Positions 6,797 to 13,220 of a stretch of DNA of 15,514 nucleotides are shown here, piece after piece. The notes under the pieces are model-generated. The model ran no database searches. It saw only the letters and a program-made list of their open reading frames with translations, and had not been told where the DNA came from. The stretch lies in assembly GCA_020861055.1 (NCBI GenBank), contig JAJBTD010000105.1, positions 1-15,514 of the forward strand, given 5' to 3'. How positions within the stretch are numbered: position 1 is the first letter of the stretch; each line of letters starts with the position of its first letter. This stretch comes from Clostridiales bacterium. Its GTDB lineage: Bacteria > Bacillota > Clostridia > Oscillospirales > Oscillospiraceae. The position numbers were made by a program, and so were the translations under genes.

Positions 6797-8016
6797 CGAG
6801 TGAGGAGCGGCGCATCCGGGCGGACTTTCCCCTCCTGATGTCGGACAGCACCGCCTATCTGGACAATGCGGCCACCGCCCAGCGGCCCGCCTGCGTCCTG
6901 GACGCCCAGCGGGATTTTTACGAGCACAGCAACGCCAACCCCCTCCGGGGGCTGTACGGCCTCAGCGTCGCCGCCACAGACTGCTACGAGCAGGCGAGGG
7001 AGACGGTGCGGGACTTCATTCACGCCGCCTCGGAACGGGAGATCATCTTCACCCGGAACACCTCCGAGAGCCTGAACCTGGTGGCCTACAGCTACGGCCT
7101 GAGCCATTTGAAGACCGGGGACGAGATTCTGGTGAGCATTATGGAGCACCACAGCAATCTCCTCCCCTGGCAGATGGTGGCCCGGCAGACCGGGGCGGAG
7201 CTGAAATTTTTAGAGTGTGAGCCGGACGGCAGCCTGCCCCGTGCGCGTCTGGAGGCGGGCTTCTCACCGAAGACCCGGCTGGTGGCCATCGGCCACGTCT
7301 CCAACGTCCTGGGCCGCACCGCTCCGGTGGAGGAAATTGTCCAAATGGCCCACGAACGGGGCGCAGTGGTGGTGCTGGACGCCGCCCAGAGCGCGCCCCA
7401 CATGGCCATCGACGTGCAGGCGTTGGACGTGGATTTCCTGGCCTTTTCCGGACACAAGCTCATGGGCCCCATGGGCATCGGCGTTCTCTACGGGAAGGAG
7501 GCGCTCCTGGAGGAGATGCCCCCCTTCCTCACCGGCGGGGAGATGATCGACAGCGTGACCCGCACCGGAGCCACCTATGCCGAACTGCCCCACAAGTTCG
7601 AGGCGGGGACGGTGAACGCCGCCGGGGCCGTGGGGCTGGCCGCCGCCATCCGGTATATCCAGCAGGTGGGCTTTGAGAACATGGAGCGCCGGGAGCTGGC
7701 GCTGACTCGCCTGGCGATGGATGGATTAAAGCAGTATCCCTTCGTCCACGTCCTGGGTTCGGACAGGCCGGAGGAACACTGCGGCATTGTTACCTTTACG
7801 GTGGATGGGGTGCATCCCCACGACATCAGCGCCATGCTGGACAGCGACGGCATCGCCGTCCGGGCGGGCCATCACTGCGCCCAACCGTTGATGCAGTATC
7901 TGGGGGTGTGGTCCACCACCCGTGCCAGCCTCTTCTTCTACAACACCGAGGAGGAGGTCCGGGCCTTTGTGGAGAGCATGGGCACCGTGAGAAGGAGAAT
8001 GGGCTATGGAGAATAG
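6793..8016 (+). CDS. sufS: SufS, PLP-dependent cysteine desulfurase (group II)
   Basis: Encodes 407 residues, the usual SufS length. It takes sulfur from L-cysteine to make alanine and an enzyme-bound persulfide. Visible features are YLDNAATAQRP (22-32), MEHHSNLLPWQ (117-127) with a PLP-stacking His, VVVLDAAQSAPH (192-203) with the PLP-nitrogen Asp 196, SGHKLMGPMGIGVLYG (219-234) with Schiff-base Lys 222, FEAGTVN (269-275), and RAGHHCAQPLM (357-367) with catalytic Cys 362 in the short loop of group II enzymes. The group II type fits use of SufU as the sulfur acceptor. The ATG overlaps the sufD stop (ATGA), with GGAGGAGG inside the end of sufD. It overlaps sufU by 11 bp. Confidence 0.97.
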   Translation: MTSEERRIRADFPLLMSDSTAYLDNAATAQRPACVLDAQRDFYEHSNANPLRGLYGLSVAATDCYEQARETVRDFIHAASEREIIFTRNTSESLNLVAYSYGLSHLKTGDEILVSIMEHHSNLLPWQMVARQTGAELKFLECEPDGSLPRARLEAGFSPKTRLVAIGHVSNVLGRTAPVEEIVQMAHERGAVVVLDAAQSAPHMAIDVQALDVDFLAFSGHKLMGPMGIGVLYGKEALLEEMPPFLTGGEMIDSVTRTGATYAELPHKFEAGTVNAAGAVGLAAAIRYIQQVGFENMERRELALTRLAMDGLKQYPFVHVLGSDRPEEHCGIVTFTVDGVHPHDISAMLDSDGIAVRAGHHCAQPLMQYLGVWSTTRASLFFYNTEEEVRAFVESMGTVRRRMGYGE

Positions 8017-8476
8017 AACCTTTTATAACGAAATCCTCACCAGTCATAATCTCCGGCCCCTCCACAAGCATGACGTGCCCGACGCCAACCTGGAGCTGGA
8101 GGGGCTTAACCCCAGCTGCGGCGACCACATCATCCTCAAGCTGAAGGTGGCCGACGGCGTGGTGGAGGACGGCGGCTTTGTGGGCAGCGGCTGCGCCATC
8201 TCCCAGGCCTCGGCGGACATGATGCTGGACCTGGTCATCGGTCAGACAGAGGAGGAGGCCCGGCGTCTGGCGGACATCTTTCTGCGGATGATCAAGGGCA
8301 AGGTTACAGAGGAGGAGCTGGACGAGCTGGATGAGGCCGCCGCCCTCCAGGACGTGGCCCATATGCCCGCCCGTGTCAAGTGCGCCGTTCTGGGCTGGCA
8401 CACCATGGACGAGATGCTCAAGGACAGTCTCTCCGGCGGCGACGGTGGGACGCAGGTGTCCACCGAAACAGAATAA
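8006..8476 (+). CDS. sufU: SufU, zinc-dependent sulfurtransferase partner of SufS
   Basis: Encodes 156 residues, slightly longer than B. subtilis SufU because of a polar tail (about 142-156). SufU accepts persulfide sulfur from SufS and passes it to SufBCD. The zinc ligands are visible as LNPSCGD (Cys 38, Asp 40), GSGCAIS (Cys 63) and RVKCAVLGW (Cys 126). The roughly 60-residue stretch between Cys 63 and Cys 126, with its extra helix, and the GCxIS wording mark SufU rather than the IscU scaffold. The start uses AAGGAG eight nt upstream and lies inside the end of sufS. It is the last gene of the operon: a strong terminator starts 14 bp after its stop. No A-type carrier, SufT or ferredoxin gene follows. 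Confidence 0.95.
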   Translation: MENRTFYNEILTSHNLRPLHKHDVPDANLELEGLNPSCGDHIILKLKVADGVVEDGGFVGSGCAISQASADMMLDLVIGQTEEEARRLADIFLRMIKGKVTEEELDELDEAAALQDVAHMPARVKCAVLGWHTMDEMLKDSLSGGDGGTQVSTETE

Positions 8477-8489
8477 GTGGTTTCATGTA

Positions 8490-8522
8490 AAAACCCGTCC
8501 CGGATGTTCCGGGACGGGTTTT
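8490..8522 (+). terminator. Strong intrinsic terminator of the suf operon
   Basis: AAAACCCGTCCCGGA (8490-8504) and TCCGGGACGGGTTTT (8508-8522) form a perfect 15-bp stem with a 3-nt loop. The arms begin with A and end with T, so it would work on either strand. Confidence 0.93.
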
Positions 8523-8705
8523 GGCGGCCAAAATCCAAATGAAAATGATCAAAGCGGGTGAAAAAGGCAACTTAGGAGTATATTGGAAGCAGCGGCGAGC
8601 CTCAATCTGCGTGTCAGATGCGCCAGAGCGGGAACACTGTTTTTGCAGTGAAAACGGGGGTCAGAGAGGTTTTTGCCTGAGATGACAAATAGAATAAAAA
8701 TGTTC
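8523..8705. other. Intergenic stretch without a supportable gene
   Basis: Lies between the suf terminator and the promoter at 8706. It is less GC-rich than the coding regions and contains only small hairpins: ATCTG/CAGAT (8605-8619), CACTG/CAGTG (8635-8650), and a GTCA/TGAC-closed element (8660-8686). A 48-codon open frame beginning with ATG at 8539 has no ribosome binding site. No promoter or known RNA family was recognised. Confidence 0.6.
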
Positions 8706-8734
8706 TTGACATCCTGCATACAGCATGTTAATAT
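8706..8734 (+). promoter_or_regulatory. Promoter of the DUF3793-flavodoxin operon
   Basis: TTGACA (8706-8711), a 17-bp spacer and TAATAT (8729-8734) preceded by TGT make an extended -10 promoter with a consensus -35. The predicted start, near 8741, falls inside a palindrome, so a repressor there would block initiation. Confidence 0.78.
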
Positions 8735-8736
8735 AT

Positions 8737-8752
8737 GTTAGCAATAGCTAAC
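8737..8752. promoter_or_regulatory. Palindromic operator candidate, copy 1
   Basis: GTTAGCAATAGCTAAC has perfect 6-bp arms around AATA and covers the predicted transcription start, three bases after the -10 box. A near-identical palindrome lies 66 bp downstream (centre to centre). TTAG/CTAA half-sites recall those of DtxR-type metal regulators, but the arm spacing differs from the textbook site. Confidence 0.7.
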
Positions 8753-8770
8753 CAGATAAGACGATTCCTG

Positions 8771-8786
8771 CCGCCCGTGAGGGCGG
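8771..8786 (+). other. Small GC hairpin in the DUF3793 leader
   Basis: CCGCCC and GGGCGG pair around a GTGA (GNRA-type) tetraloop between the two palindromes. It is followed by ATTTAAC rather than a T-run, so it is more likely a stabilising leader hairpin than a terminator. Confidence 0.4.
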
Positions 8787-8802
8787 ATTTAACAAGATGA
8801 GA

Positions 8803-8818
8803 GTTAGCAATTGCTAAT
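8803..8818. promoter_or_regulatory. Palindromic operator candidate, copy 2
   Basis: GTTAGCAATTGCTAAT contains the perfect 14-bp palindrome TTAGCAATTGCTAA (8804-8817). It is the same motif as at 8737-8752, differing only at one central base and the last base. It lies in the transcribed leader, about 35 bp before the ATG, so a bound protein could act as a roadblock or cooperate with the upstream site. Confidence 0.7.
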
Positions 8819-8852
8819 TCTTGCCATGGTGCCAGCAGAGGGGAGGAAGGTC

Positions 8853-9455
8853 ATGACAGAGAGCGAACTGGAATATCTCCTGGCGGAGCACTGCGCTCCG
8901 ACGCTGGCCGGGGTAAAGGCGGCCAGTCTGGCGGGCTGCCCCGTCCAGCGGCGGGAGGAGACGGAGCGCACAGTAAAGGAATATGACCGGATTTTGGGAG
9001 AGCGGGGCATTCGCCTCCGGCTGATCCCCACACACCGGGCCTGCGATTTGCTGCTGGTCTACCGCCCGGAGCTGCTGGAAAGCACCCTCTCCCGACCGGA
9101 TGCCCAGACGCTGCTGCGCGGGAGAAATTACCCGGCAGACGGCGGTGTGGGGCCGCAGCTGGACTGCCTTTGCCGCCGCCTGGCAGAGCAGGAGGAATTT
9201 CCCCATGAGGTGGGGCTGTTCCTGGGCTATCCTCCGGAGGATGTGGCGGGCTTTGTGGAGCATCAGGGAAGGGAGTGGAAGAGCCTGGGACTGTGGAAGG
9301 TTTATTCCGATGTGGAGCGGGCGGAGAACCTGTTCTCCCTCTATGACCGGTGCCGCAGGGCTGTCCGGCGGCAGGTGGCGCAGGGCGTTTCTGTGCTGGA
9401 GATGTTCGGCGGCTCGACCGCCGGACGATGCCATGCAGGAAAGGTTTTGAACTGA
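8853..9455 (+). CDS. DUF3793 family protein (function unknown)
   Basis: Encodes 200 residues, the usual size for DUF3793. Recognisable family segments are AEHCAPTLAGVKAASL (11-26), LLLVYR (66-71), EEFPHEVGLFLGYPPEDVAGF (114-134) and LWKVYSD (147-153), followed by an arginine-rich helix. No membrane segment or signal peptide is visible, so it should be cytoplasmic. The His-Cys pair at 13-14 and the FPHE motif are possible metal, flavin or catalytic residues, but the biochemical role is not established. Members of this family are commonly found near flavodoxin or iron-uptake genes in Clostridia (from memory). The start at 8853 is chosen because GGGAGGAAGG precedes it; an in-frame TTG at 8811 lies inside the palindrome and is less likely. 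Flavodoxin follows on the same strand. Confidence 0.85.
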   Translation: MTESELEYLLAEHCAPTLAGVKAASLAGCPVQRREETERTVKEYDRILGERGIRLRLIPTHRACDLLLVYRPELLESTLSRPDAQTLLRGRNYPADGGVGPQLDCLCRRLAEQEEFPHEVGLFLGYPPEDVAGFVEHQGREWKSLGLWKVYSDVERAENLFSLYDRCRRAVRRQVAQGVSVLEMFGGSTAGRCHAGKVLN

Positions 9456-9515
9456 CAGGGATGCAGCTTCCGCTCTTTCAATTGGACGGCAGGGCGGAAT
9501 TGCAGATAAAAGAAC

Positions 9516-9537
9516 GGCCCCGAAATAGAACGGGGCC
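9516..9537 (+). other. Intercistronic hairpin between DUF3793 and flavodoxin
   Basis: GGCCCCG (9516-9522) and CGGGGCC (9531-9537) pair around an 8-nt loop, 19 nt before the flavodoxin ATG and just before its GGAGG site. There is no T-run, so it is not a standard terminator. It may stabilise or process the message so that more flavodoxin is made than DUF3793 protein. That role is inferred. Confidence 0.5.
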
Positions 9538-9556
9538 AGAACAGGAGGAACTAAAA

Positions 9557-9985
9557 ATGAGTAAGACAGCAGTGATCTATTGGAGCCAGACCGGCAATAC
9601 GGAGCAGATGGCAAACGCCGTGGCGGAGGGCGTCACCGCCGCAGGAGGGGAGGCCGTGCTGTTCAACGTGGCCGACATCACCCCGGAGGACGCCCTGACC
9701 TATTCCAATCTGGCCCTGGGCTGTCCCGCTATGGGCGCGGAGGAGCTGGAGGAGGCGGAATTTGCCCCCTTCTTTGCCTCCATTCAGGGTGCGCTGGGAG
9801 GTAAGCGGGTGGCCCTGTTCGGCTCCTACGGCTGGGGCGACGGAGAATGGATGCGCAACTGGCAGGCCGAGGTGGAGAGCGCCGGGGCTGAGCTGGTAGG
9901 CGGCGAGGGATTGATCGCCAACAACGAGCCGGACGACGATGCGCTGGAGGCGTGCAAGGCGCTGGGAGCGGCGCTGGCGTCGTGA
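9557..9985 (+). CDS. fld: Short-chain flavodoxin
   Basis: Encodes 142 residues, the normal length of short-chain flavodoxins. It is a cytoplasmic FMN electron carrier that can replace ferredoxin. The FMN phosphate loop is SQTGNT (10-15) at the end of strand 1. The flavin-contacting loops include LGCPAMGAEELEE (54-66) and GSYGWGDGEWM (89-99), where aromatic residues stack on the ring. The C-terminal helix is typical. The ATG at 9557 has AGGAGG nine nt upstream; longer in-frame extensions run into the DUF3793 gene and are not conserved. It is probably co-transcribed with the DUF3793 gene from the promoter at 8706 under the two palindromes, which fits induction when iron is scarce (inference). 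A strong terminator follows. Confidence 0.95.
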   Translation: MSKTAVIYWSQTGNTEQMANAVAEGVTAAGGEAVLFNVADITPEDALTYSNLALGCPAMGAEELEEAEFAPFFASIQGALGGKRVALFGSYGWGDGEWMRNWQAEVESAGAELVGGEGLIANNEPDDDALEACKALGAALAS

Positions 9986-10011
9986 GACGAAACGAGAATA
10001 CACAGATAGGG

Positions 10012-10041
10012 CAAAAGACCGGGCGGAAGCCCGGTCTTTTG
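10012..10041. terminator. Bidirectional terminator between flavodoxin and the rhomboid gene
   Basis: CAAAAGACCGGGC (10012-10024) and GCCCGGTCTTTTG (10029-10041) form a perfect 13-bp stem closed by a GGAA tetraloop. The A-run and T-run flank the GC stem symmetrically, so it can end both the flavodoxin transcript and the converging lctP-rhomboid transcript. Confidence 0.92.
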
Positions 10042-10056
10042 ACGTGGAGGAGCCTG

Positions 10057-10626
10057 TCACTTCCCTTTTCGAAGGTACAGCCCGAATATTCCCCCGCAGG
10101 TGCCGCCGATGATGTGGGTCAGCTGTGAGATATTGTCCGACTGGAGCAGGCCGTCGGCGATCTCCCCACCGATGTAGATCACGTACACCAGAATCAGGGT
10201 CAGGGGGATGCGGCCCTTACTGCTCCCGGAGACGGAGGAGAGGATAATGAGCATAAAGACGATGCCGCTGGCCCCAAGAAGGGCGGTGCCGGGGAAGCAG
10301 ATAAACTGCACCAGGCCGGAGATGAGAGCGGTGGCCACCATGCACTCCAGCAGAGGTATGCTGCCGTATCGCTCCTCCAGGGGCGGGCCGATGACCAGCA
10401 GCAGGGTCATGTTGCTGATATAATGACTGTAGCTGGCATGGCCCAGGACGTGGCCGAAGAAGCGGAGATAGGTAAAGGGGTCGGTGAGGGAGGAGCGATA
10501 CACCGAAAAGCATAGAGAGGTGGATGCTCCGCCGGTGACACCGTCCAGAATGAGCACGACCAGAGAGAGAAGAGCAAAGGTCAGAATGACCGGTGAGTTG
10601 TATTGAATCCTGCGCAAGAGCTTCAT
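10057..10626 (-). CDS. Rhomboid family intramembrane serine protease
   Basis: Encodes 189 residues, a compact six-helix-type rhomboid. Rhomboids cut transmembrane segments inside the lipid bilayer. The active-site serine is in LLGASGIVF (GASG, Ser 120) and the partner histidine is His 171 in LTHIIGGTCGG. HASYSHYISNM (63-73) provides the conserved His 68 and Asn 72 of the HxxxN oxyanion motif. Hydrophobic helices lie near 13-30, 56-80, 92-111, 117-132, 141-155 and 168-185. The first ten residues are basic, consistent with a cytoplasmic N-terminus. The start has AGGAGG five nt upstream. It begins 13 bp after the lctP stop on the same strand, so the two are almost surely one operon. The substrate is unknown. 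Confidence 0.92.
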   Translation of the reverse strand: MKLLRRIQYNSPVILTFALLSLVVLILDGVTGGASTSLCFSVYRSSLTDPFTYLRFFGHVLGHASYSHYISNMTLLLVIGPPLEERYGSIPLLECMVATALISGLVQFICFPGTALLGASGIVFMLIILSSVSGSSKGRIPLTLILVYVIYIGGEIADGLLQSDNISQLTHIIGGTCGGIFGLYLRKGK

Positions 10627-10639
10627 AAGAGCCTCCTAT

Positions 10640-12286
10640 TTAGTACATGACCACTAGAGCGACCGCCAGCACCAGCGCCACATAGATCGCCACGGGGACC
10701 AGATTGACGGAGATGATGCGCCCCTCCTCCCCGGCAGCCCCGGTGGTGGCGGCGACCGAAACCACATTGTTGATGCAGATCATATTGCCCAACGCTCCAC
10801 CGGCGCACTGGAGGGCGCAGGTGTAGAGAGGGTCCACCCCGATGAGCAGGGCGGTATTGAACTGGAGCGAGGTGAACATGACGCAGGAGACGGTGCAGGA
10901 GCCGGAGATGAAGGCGCCCAGCACCCCGATCAGGGGGGAGATGACCGGGAAGGCGGAGCCGGTCAGATCGGCCAGGGCCTGGGCGGCGACCATGAGCATG
11001 GAGTCCATGCCGCTGCTGTTGACACCGGAATTGAGCATGATTTGCACCATGGCCACCCCAAAGACCAGAGCGGAAAATACCTTGAGCAGCTGGAAGAAGG
11101 AGCCGAGACAGACCCGTCCCACGTCCTTTACACCGATGCCGCTGATGAGTCCCAGGATCACGGCAAATATTCCGAAGGGCAGCAGACCGGGGCTCCAGAG
11201 AGGCTGGAAGGAGTAGGAGCAGGACTCCACTCCAAACAGCCCCGACCAGCCCACCGTCACCGATTGGAGCAGGCTTTTCAGTCCAAAGGCGTCCACCCGG
11301 CTGATGAACAGGAACAGTCCCACGCAGGCGTAGGGGAGCCAGCCCTTCCAGGCGGGCATGGCCCGTGCCTGGTCGATGTTCCGTACCGGGTCCTCCGCCG
11401 GGTCGTCAGGGAAACGCCAGATGTGTTTGGGAACCAGAAAGCCCTTGGCGGCAGCTGTCACAGAGAGAGCCAGGCCGATCACTGCGCCCAGGATGGAGGG
11501 AAATTCGTGGCCGCCCATGACGGAGATGAGGTAATAGGGCAAGCTGAAAGCGGCTCCGGCGAACAGGCCGAAGGGCAGGATCTCCACAAAATCCCGGAAG
11601 CGCCGCCCCTTTTCCCCATAGAGAAAGAGAAACACACCGATGAGCATCAGGGGGACCAGAATACCGCCCACACCGAGAAACAGGGTGGTCAGCTGGGTGG
11701 CGGCGGAGAGAAATTCCTCATAGCTCAGCCCGTACTGGGCTACATACTGGGGATTGGAGGCGATCTCATCCGCAATAGAGGTGACCATGGCGGTGATGGG
11801 CGCCCCGGCGGCGGCAAAGGGAACCGGAGTGGAGTTGGCAATCAGGCAGACGATACAGGCGGCTACCGGGGGAAAGCCCAAAGCCACCAGCAGAGGCGCT
11901 GCCAGAGCTGCCGGAGTGCCGTAGCCTGCGGTCCCCTCGATGAAGGCTCCGAACAGCCAGGCAATCAAAATGGCCTGCACCCGCCGGTCCGGACTGACCC
12001 GGGAAAAGCTGCGCTGGATGGCCTCCATATAGCCGCACCGCCGGAGCATATTCAAAAAGAGAATAGCGCCGAAAATGATGAGAAAGACCTCCAGCGCCTT
12101 GCACACCCCCAGCAGACCAAAGGCGGCCAGGGCGGAAGGCTCCATCTGCCAGACGGACAGAGCCAGCACCACCGTCAGCAGGAGGGAGAGCAGCAGCGCT
12201 CTGGACGCGGAGAGATGGATGCGCCGGACGACCATGGCGGCCAGGGCCAGGAGAATGGGGGAGAGGGCGAGAAAGGCGTACAGCAT
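10640..12286 (-). CDS. lctP: L-lactate permease family transporter (LctP/LldP)
   Basis: Encodes 548 residues, the usual length for the LctP family, which moves L-lactate (or glycolate) with protons across the cytoplasmic membrane. It is almost wholly hydrophobic, with about 12-14 helices. Family motifs are LFGAFIEGTAGYGTPAALAA (111-130), IVCLIANSTPVPF, and the C-terminal GVLGAFISGSCTVSCVMFTS (454-473) and GGALGNMICINNVVSVAATTG (496-516). In the GS-x-T-x-S-x motif two positions usually Asp/Asn and Asn appear as Cys 464 and Cys 468, so the substrate may differ from lactate. The ATG has AGGAGT upstream and a near-consensus promoter about 54 bp before it. The rhomboid gene follows 13 bp after the stop. 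No lactate dehydrogenase or Etf genes are beside it. Confidence 0.9.
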   Translation of the reverse strand: MLYAFLALSPILLALAAMVVRRIHLSASRALLLSLLLTVVLALSVWQMEPSALAAFGLLGVCKALEVFLIIFGAILFLNMLRRCGYMEAIQRSFSRVSPDRRVQAILIAWLFGAFIEGTAGYGTPAALAAPLLVALGFPPVAACIVCLIANSTPVPFAAAGAPITAMVTSIADEIASNPQYVAQYGLSYEEFLSAATQLTTLFLGVGGILVPLMLIGVFLFLYGEKGRRFRDFVEILPFGLFAGAAFSLPYYLISVMGGHEFPSILGAVIGLALSVTAAAKGFLVPKHIWRFPDDPAEDPVRNIDQARAMPAWKGWLPYACVGLFLFISRVDAFGLKSLLQSVTVGWSGLFGVESCSYSFQPLWSPGLLPFGIFAVILGLISGIGVKDVGRVCLGSFFQLLKVFSALVFGVAMVQIMLNSGVNSSGMDSMLMVAAQALADLTGSAFPVISPLIGVLGAFISGSCTVSCVMFTSLQFNTALLIGVDPLYTCALQCAGGALGNMICINNVVSVAATTGAAGEEGRIISVNLVPVAIYVALVLAVALVVMY

Positions 12287-12339
12287 AACAGACTCCTTCG
12301 AAATGGTTGAAAATGCTTCAAATCAGAACAATTTTCTCC

Positions 12340-12367
12340 ATTATAGCCTGTTTTTCGCCCTTGTCAA
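12340..12367 (-). promoter_or_regulatory. Promoter of the lctP-rhomboid operon
   Basis: On the minus strand TTGACA (12367-12362), a 16-bp spacer and TATAAT (12345-12340) are both perfect hexamers. The -35 lies inside a 13-bp palindrome, CCCTTGTCAAGGG (12358-12370), which could be an operator. The predicted leader is about 45 nt. Confidence 0.8.
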
Positions 12368-12398
12368 GGGAGTGAAAAGCGACGCCCTCATAAAACGC

Positions 12399-12426
12399 TT
12401 GCAATTCCCGGAAGATTGAGTATGAT
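12399..12426 (+). promoter_or_regulatory. Promoter of the lipoprotein gene
   Basis: TTGCAA (12399-12404), a 16-bp spacer and TATGAT (12421-12426) make a moderate promoter, divergent from the lctP promoter. Transcription would start near 12433, which argues against a GTG start at 12438 and for the ATG at 12465. Confidence 0.55.
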
Positions 12427-12464
12427 GTAAGAGGAAAGTGACCACTTGCTCCGGGAAAGGAACC

Positions 12465-13094
12465 ATGAACATGAAAAGACAGACCAGAACCAGAATCCTT
12501 GCCGCACTCTGCTCCCTCTGCTTTCTGCTGACCGCTTGCAGCTCATCGGAGGAGGAAGTCTATACCGGCGCCAACGGCTATTGGGAGCGGGCGCTCCTGG
12601 GGGAGGAGTACGCCGTATACCAGTATGTCTGCGACGAGATGCACATCGACGACGGCACGGACATGACCAGCAGCTCCGACTATGACTTCTACTTCATCTT
12701 CCCCGTCTATCCCTCCGATTTCAACTACAGCAGCGGCGATTGGGCGGAACTGCGGCTCAACTGCGTCTACGACTACATCGGGGAGGATTACACCCAGGAG
12801 GAGTATTTCGACTTGCTGGAGGAGGCATACGCCGAGGAGTGCGAAAACTTCCAGCGGCTGGAGGATGAGACGTACGGCGGGGAGAACTTCTTCACCTATG
12901 AGTACGATGGCACCGCCAGCAGCGGCGACGCCTACCACGCCTACGGCCATGTGACCTATGACCACGGTTTTTTGGTTTCCTACACTGCGTTCGAGTTCGT
13001 GGACTGGGACAACCACATCACCTACTCCGATGTGGAGGGAATCCTGGAGGCGGCCTATGCGGTGGACTTCCGTGCATTGGACGCCGACGACTGA
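12465..13094 (+). CDS. Acidic secreted lipoprotein of unknown function
   Basis: Encodes 209 residues. The N-terminus is a lipoprotein signal: basic MNMKRQTRTR, a hydrophobic core ILAALCSLCFLL and the lipobox LTAC, so Cys 25 would be lipidated after cleavage and the protein anchored outside the cytoplasmic membrane. The mature part is very acidic and rich in tyrosine, with few lysines or arginines, and shows no motif I recognise. Repeated D/E-Y-rich stretches (for example SSSDYDFYFIF and DYIGEDYTQEEYFDLLEEAY) suggest a soluble domain that might bind cations or partner proteins. The ATG at 12465 has GGGAAAGG just upstream; a second ATG at 12471 is also possible. It stands between divergent lctP and a two-component system and has its own promoter. 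Confidence 0.75.
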   Translation: MNMKRQTRTRILAALCSLCFLLTACSSSEEEVYTGANGYWERALLGEEYAVYQYVCDEMHIDDGTDMTSSSDYDFYFIFPVYPSDFNYSSGDWAELRLNCVYDYIGEDYTQEEYFDLLEEAYAEECENFQRLEDETYGGENFFTYEYDGTASSGDAYHAYGHVTYDHGFLVSYTAFEFVDWDNHITYSDVEGILEAAYAVDFRALDADD

Positions 13095-13107
13095 ACGCTG
13101 AATAGTG

Positions 13108-13171
13108 AGATTTGCCGCCGCATGGCGGGGCCGGAGACGGCGCCCGCCATGCGGCGGCTGACTTGAAATCT
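13108..13171 (+). terminator. Large GC-rich inverted repeat after the lipoprotein gene
   Basis: GCCGCCGCATGGCGGG (13114-13129) and CCCGCCATGCGGCGGC (13143-13158) are perfect 16-bp complements with a 13-nt loop. AGATTT (13108-13113) and AAATCT (13166-13171) can add an outer stem across a 7-nt bulge. It lies 14-20 bp after the stop and probably ends or protects the lipoprotein message, but there is no clean T-run. Confidence 0.6.
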
Positions 13172-13193
13172 GATTAGTTCTTAATTTGAGTGC

Positions 13194-13217
13194 TTCCCCC
13201 TGCCCCGGCAGGGGGAA
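13194..13217. promoter_or_regulatory. Second GC-rich dyad just upstream of the response-regulator promoter
   Basis: TTCCCCCTGCC (13194-13204) and GGCAGGGGGAA (13207-13217) are perfect complements around CC; a real hairpin would open one or two pairs at the tip. It ends seven bases before an extended -10 element, where a -35 box would normally lie, so it may serve as an activator or repressor site or as a further terminator. Confidence 0.5.
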
Positions 13218-13220
13218 ATC

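Noticed and set aside
8539..8685. A 48-codon open frame beginning at ATG 8539
   Set aside because: It has no ribosome binding site and no promoter after the suf terminator, and its codon use is unlike the neighbours.
8655..8690. A possible riboswitch-like element (CTGAGATGAC within a GTCA/TGAC-closed stem)
   Set aside because: The CTGAGA string recalls the TPP riboswitch, but the other conserved TPP segments are absent, and the element lies upstream of the mapped promoter hexamers, so it would not be in the transcript.
8811..8852. TTG at 8811 as the DUF3793 start
   Set aside because: It lies inside the second palindrome without a ribosome binding site. ATG 8853 has a strong one and gives the conserved family N-terminus.
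9350..9556. An extended start for flavodoxin reaching into DUF3793
   Set aside because: The extension overlaps conserved DUF3793 coding sequence and includes the intercistronic hairpin. The ATG at 9557 follows AGGAGG and begins exactly at the flavodoxin fold.
11042..12310. A 422-codon open frame on the plus strand opposite lctP
   Set aside because: It is the antisense shadow of a clear transporter. The translation is rich in Gly, Gln, Glu and His in the pattern expected from complementing hydrophobic codons.
12438..12464. GTG at 12438 as the lipoprotein start
   Set aside because: It would lie only about five bases after the predicted transcription start, and it would place an extra Cys-containing stretch before an otherwise standard lipoprotein signal.
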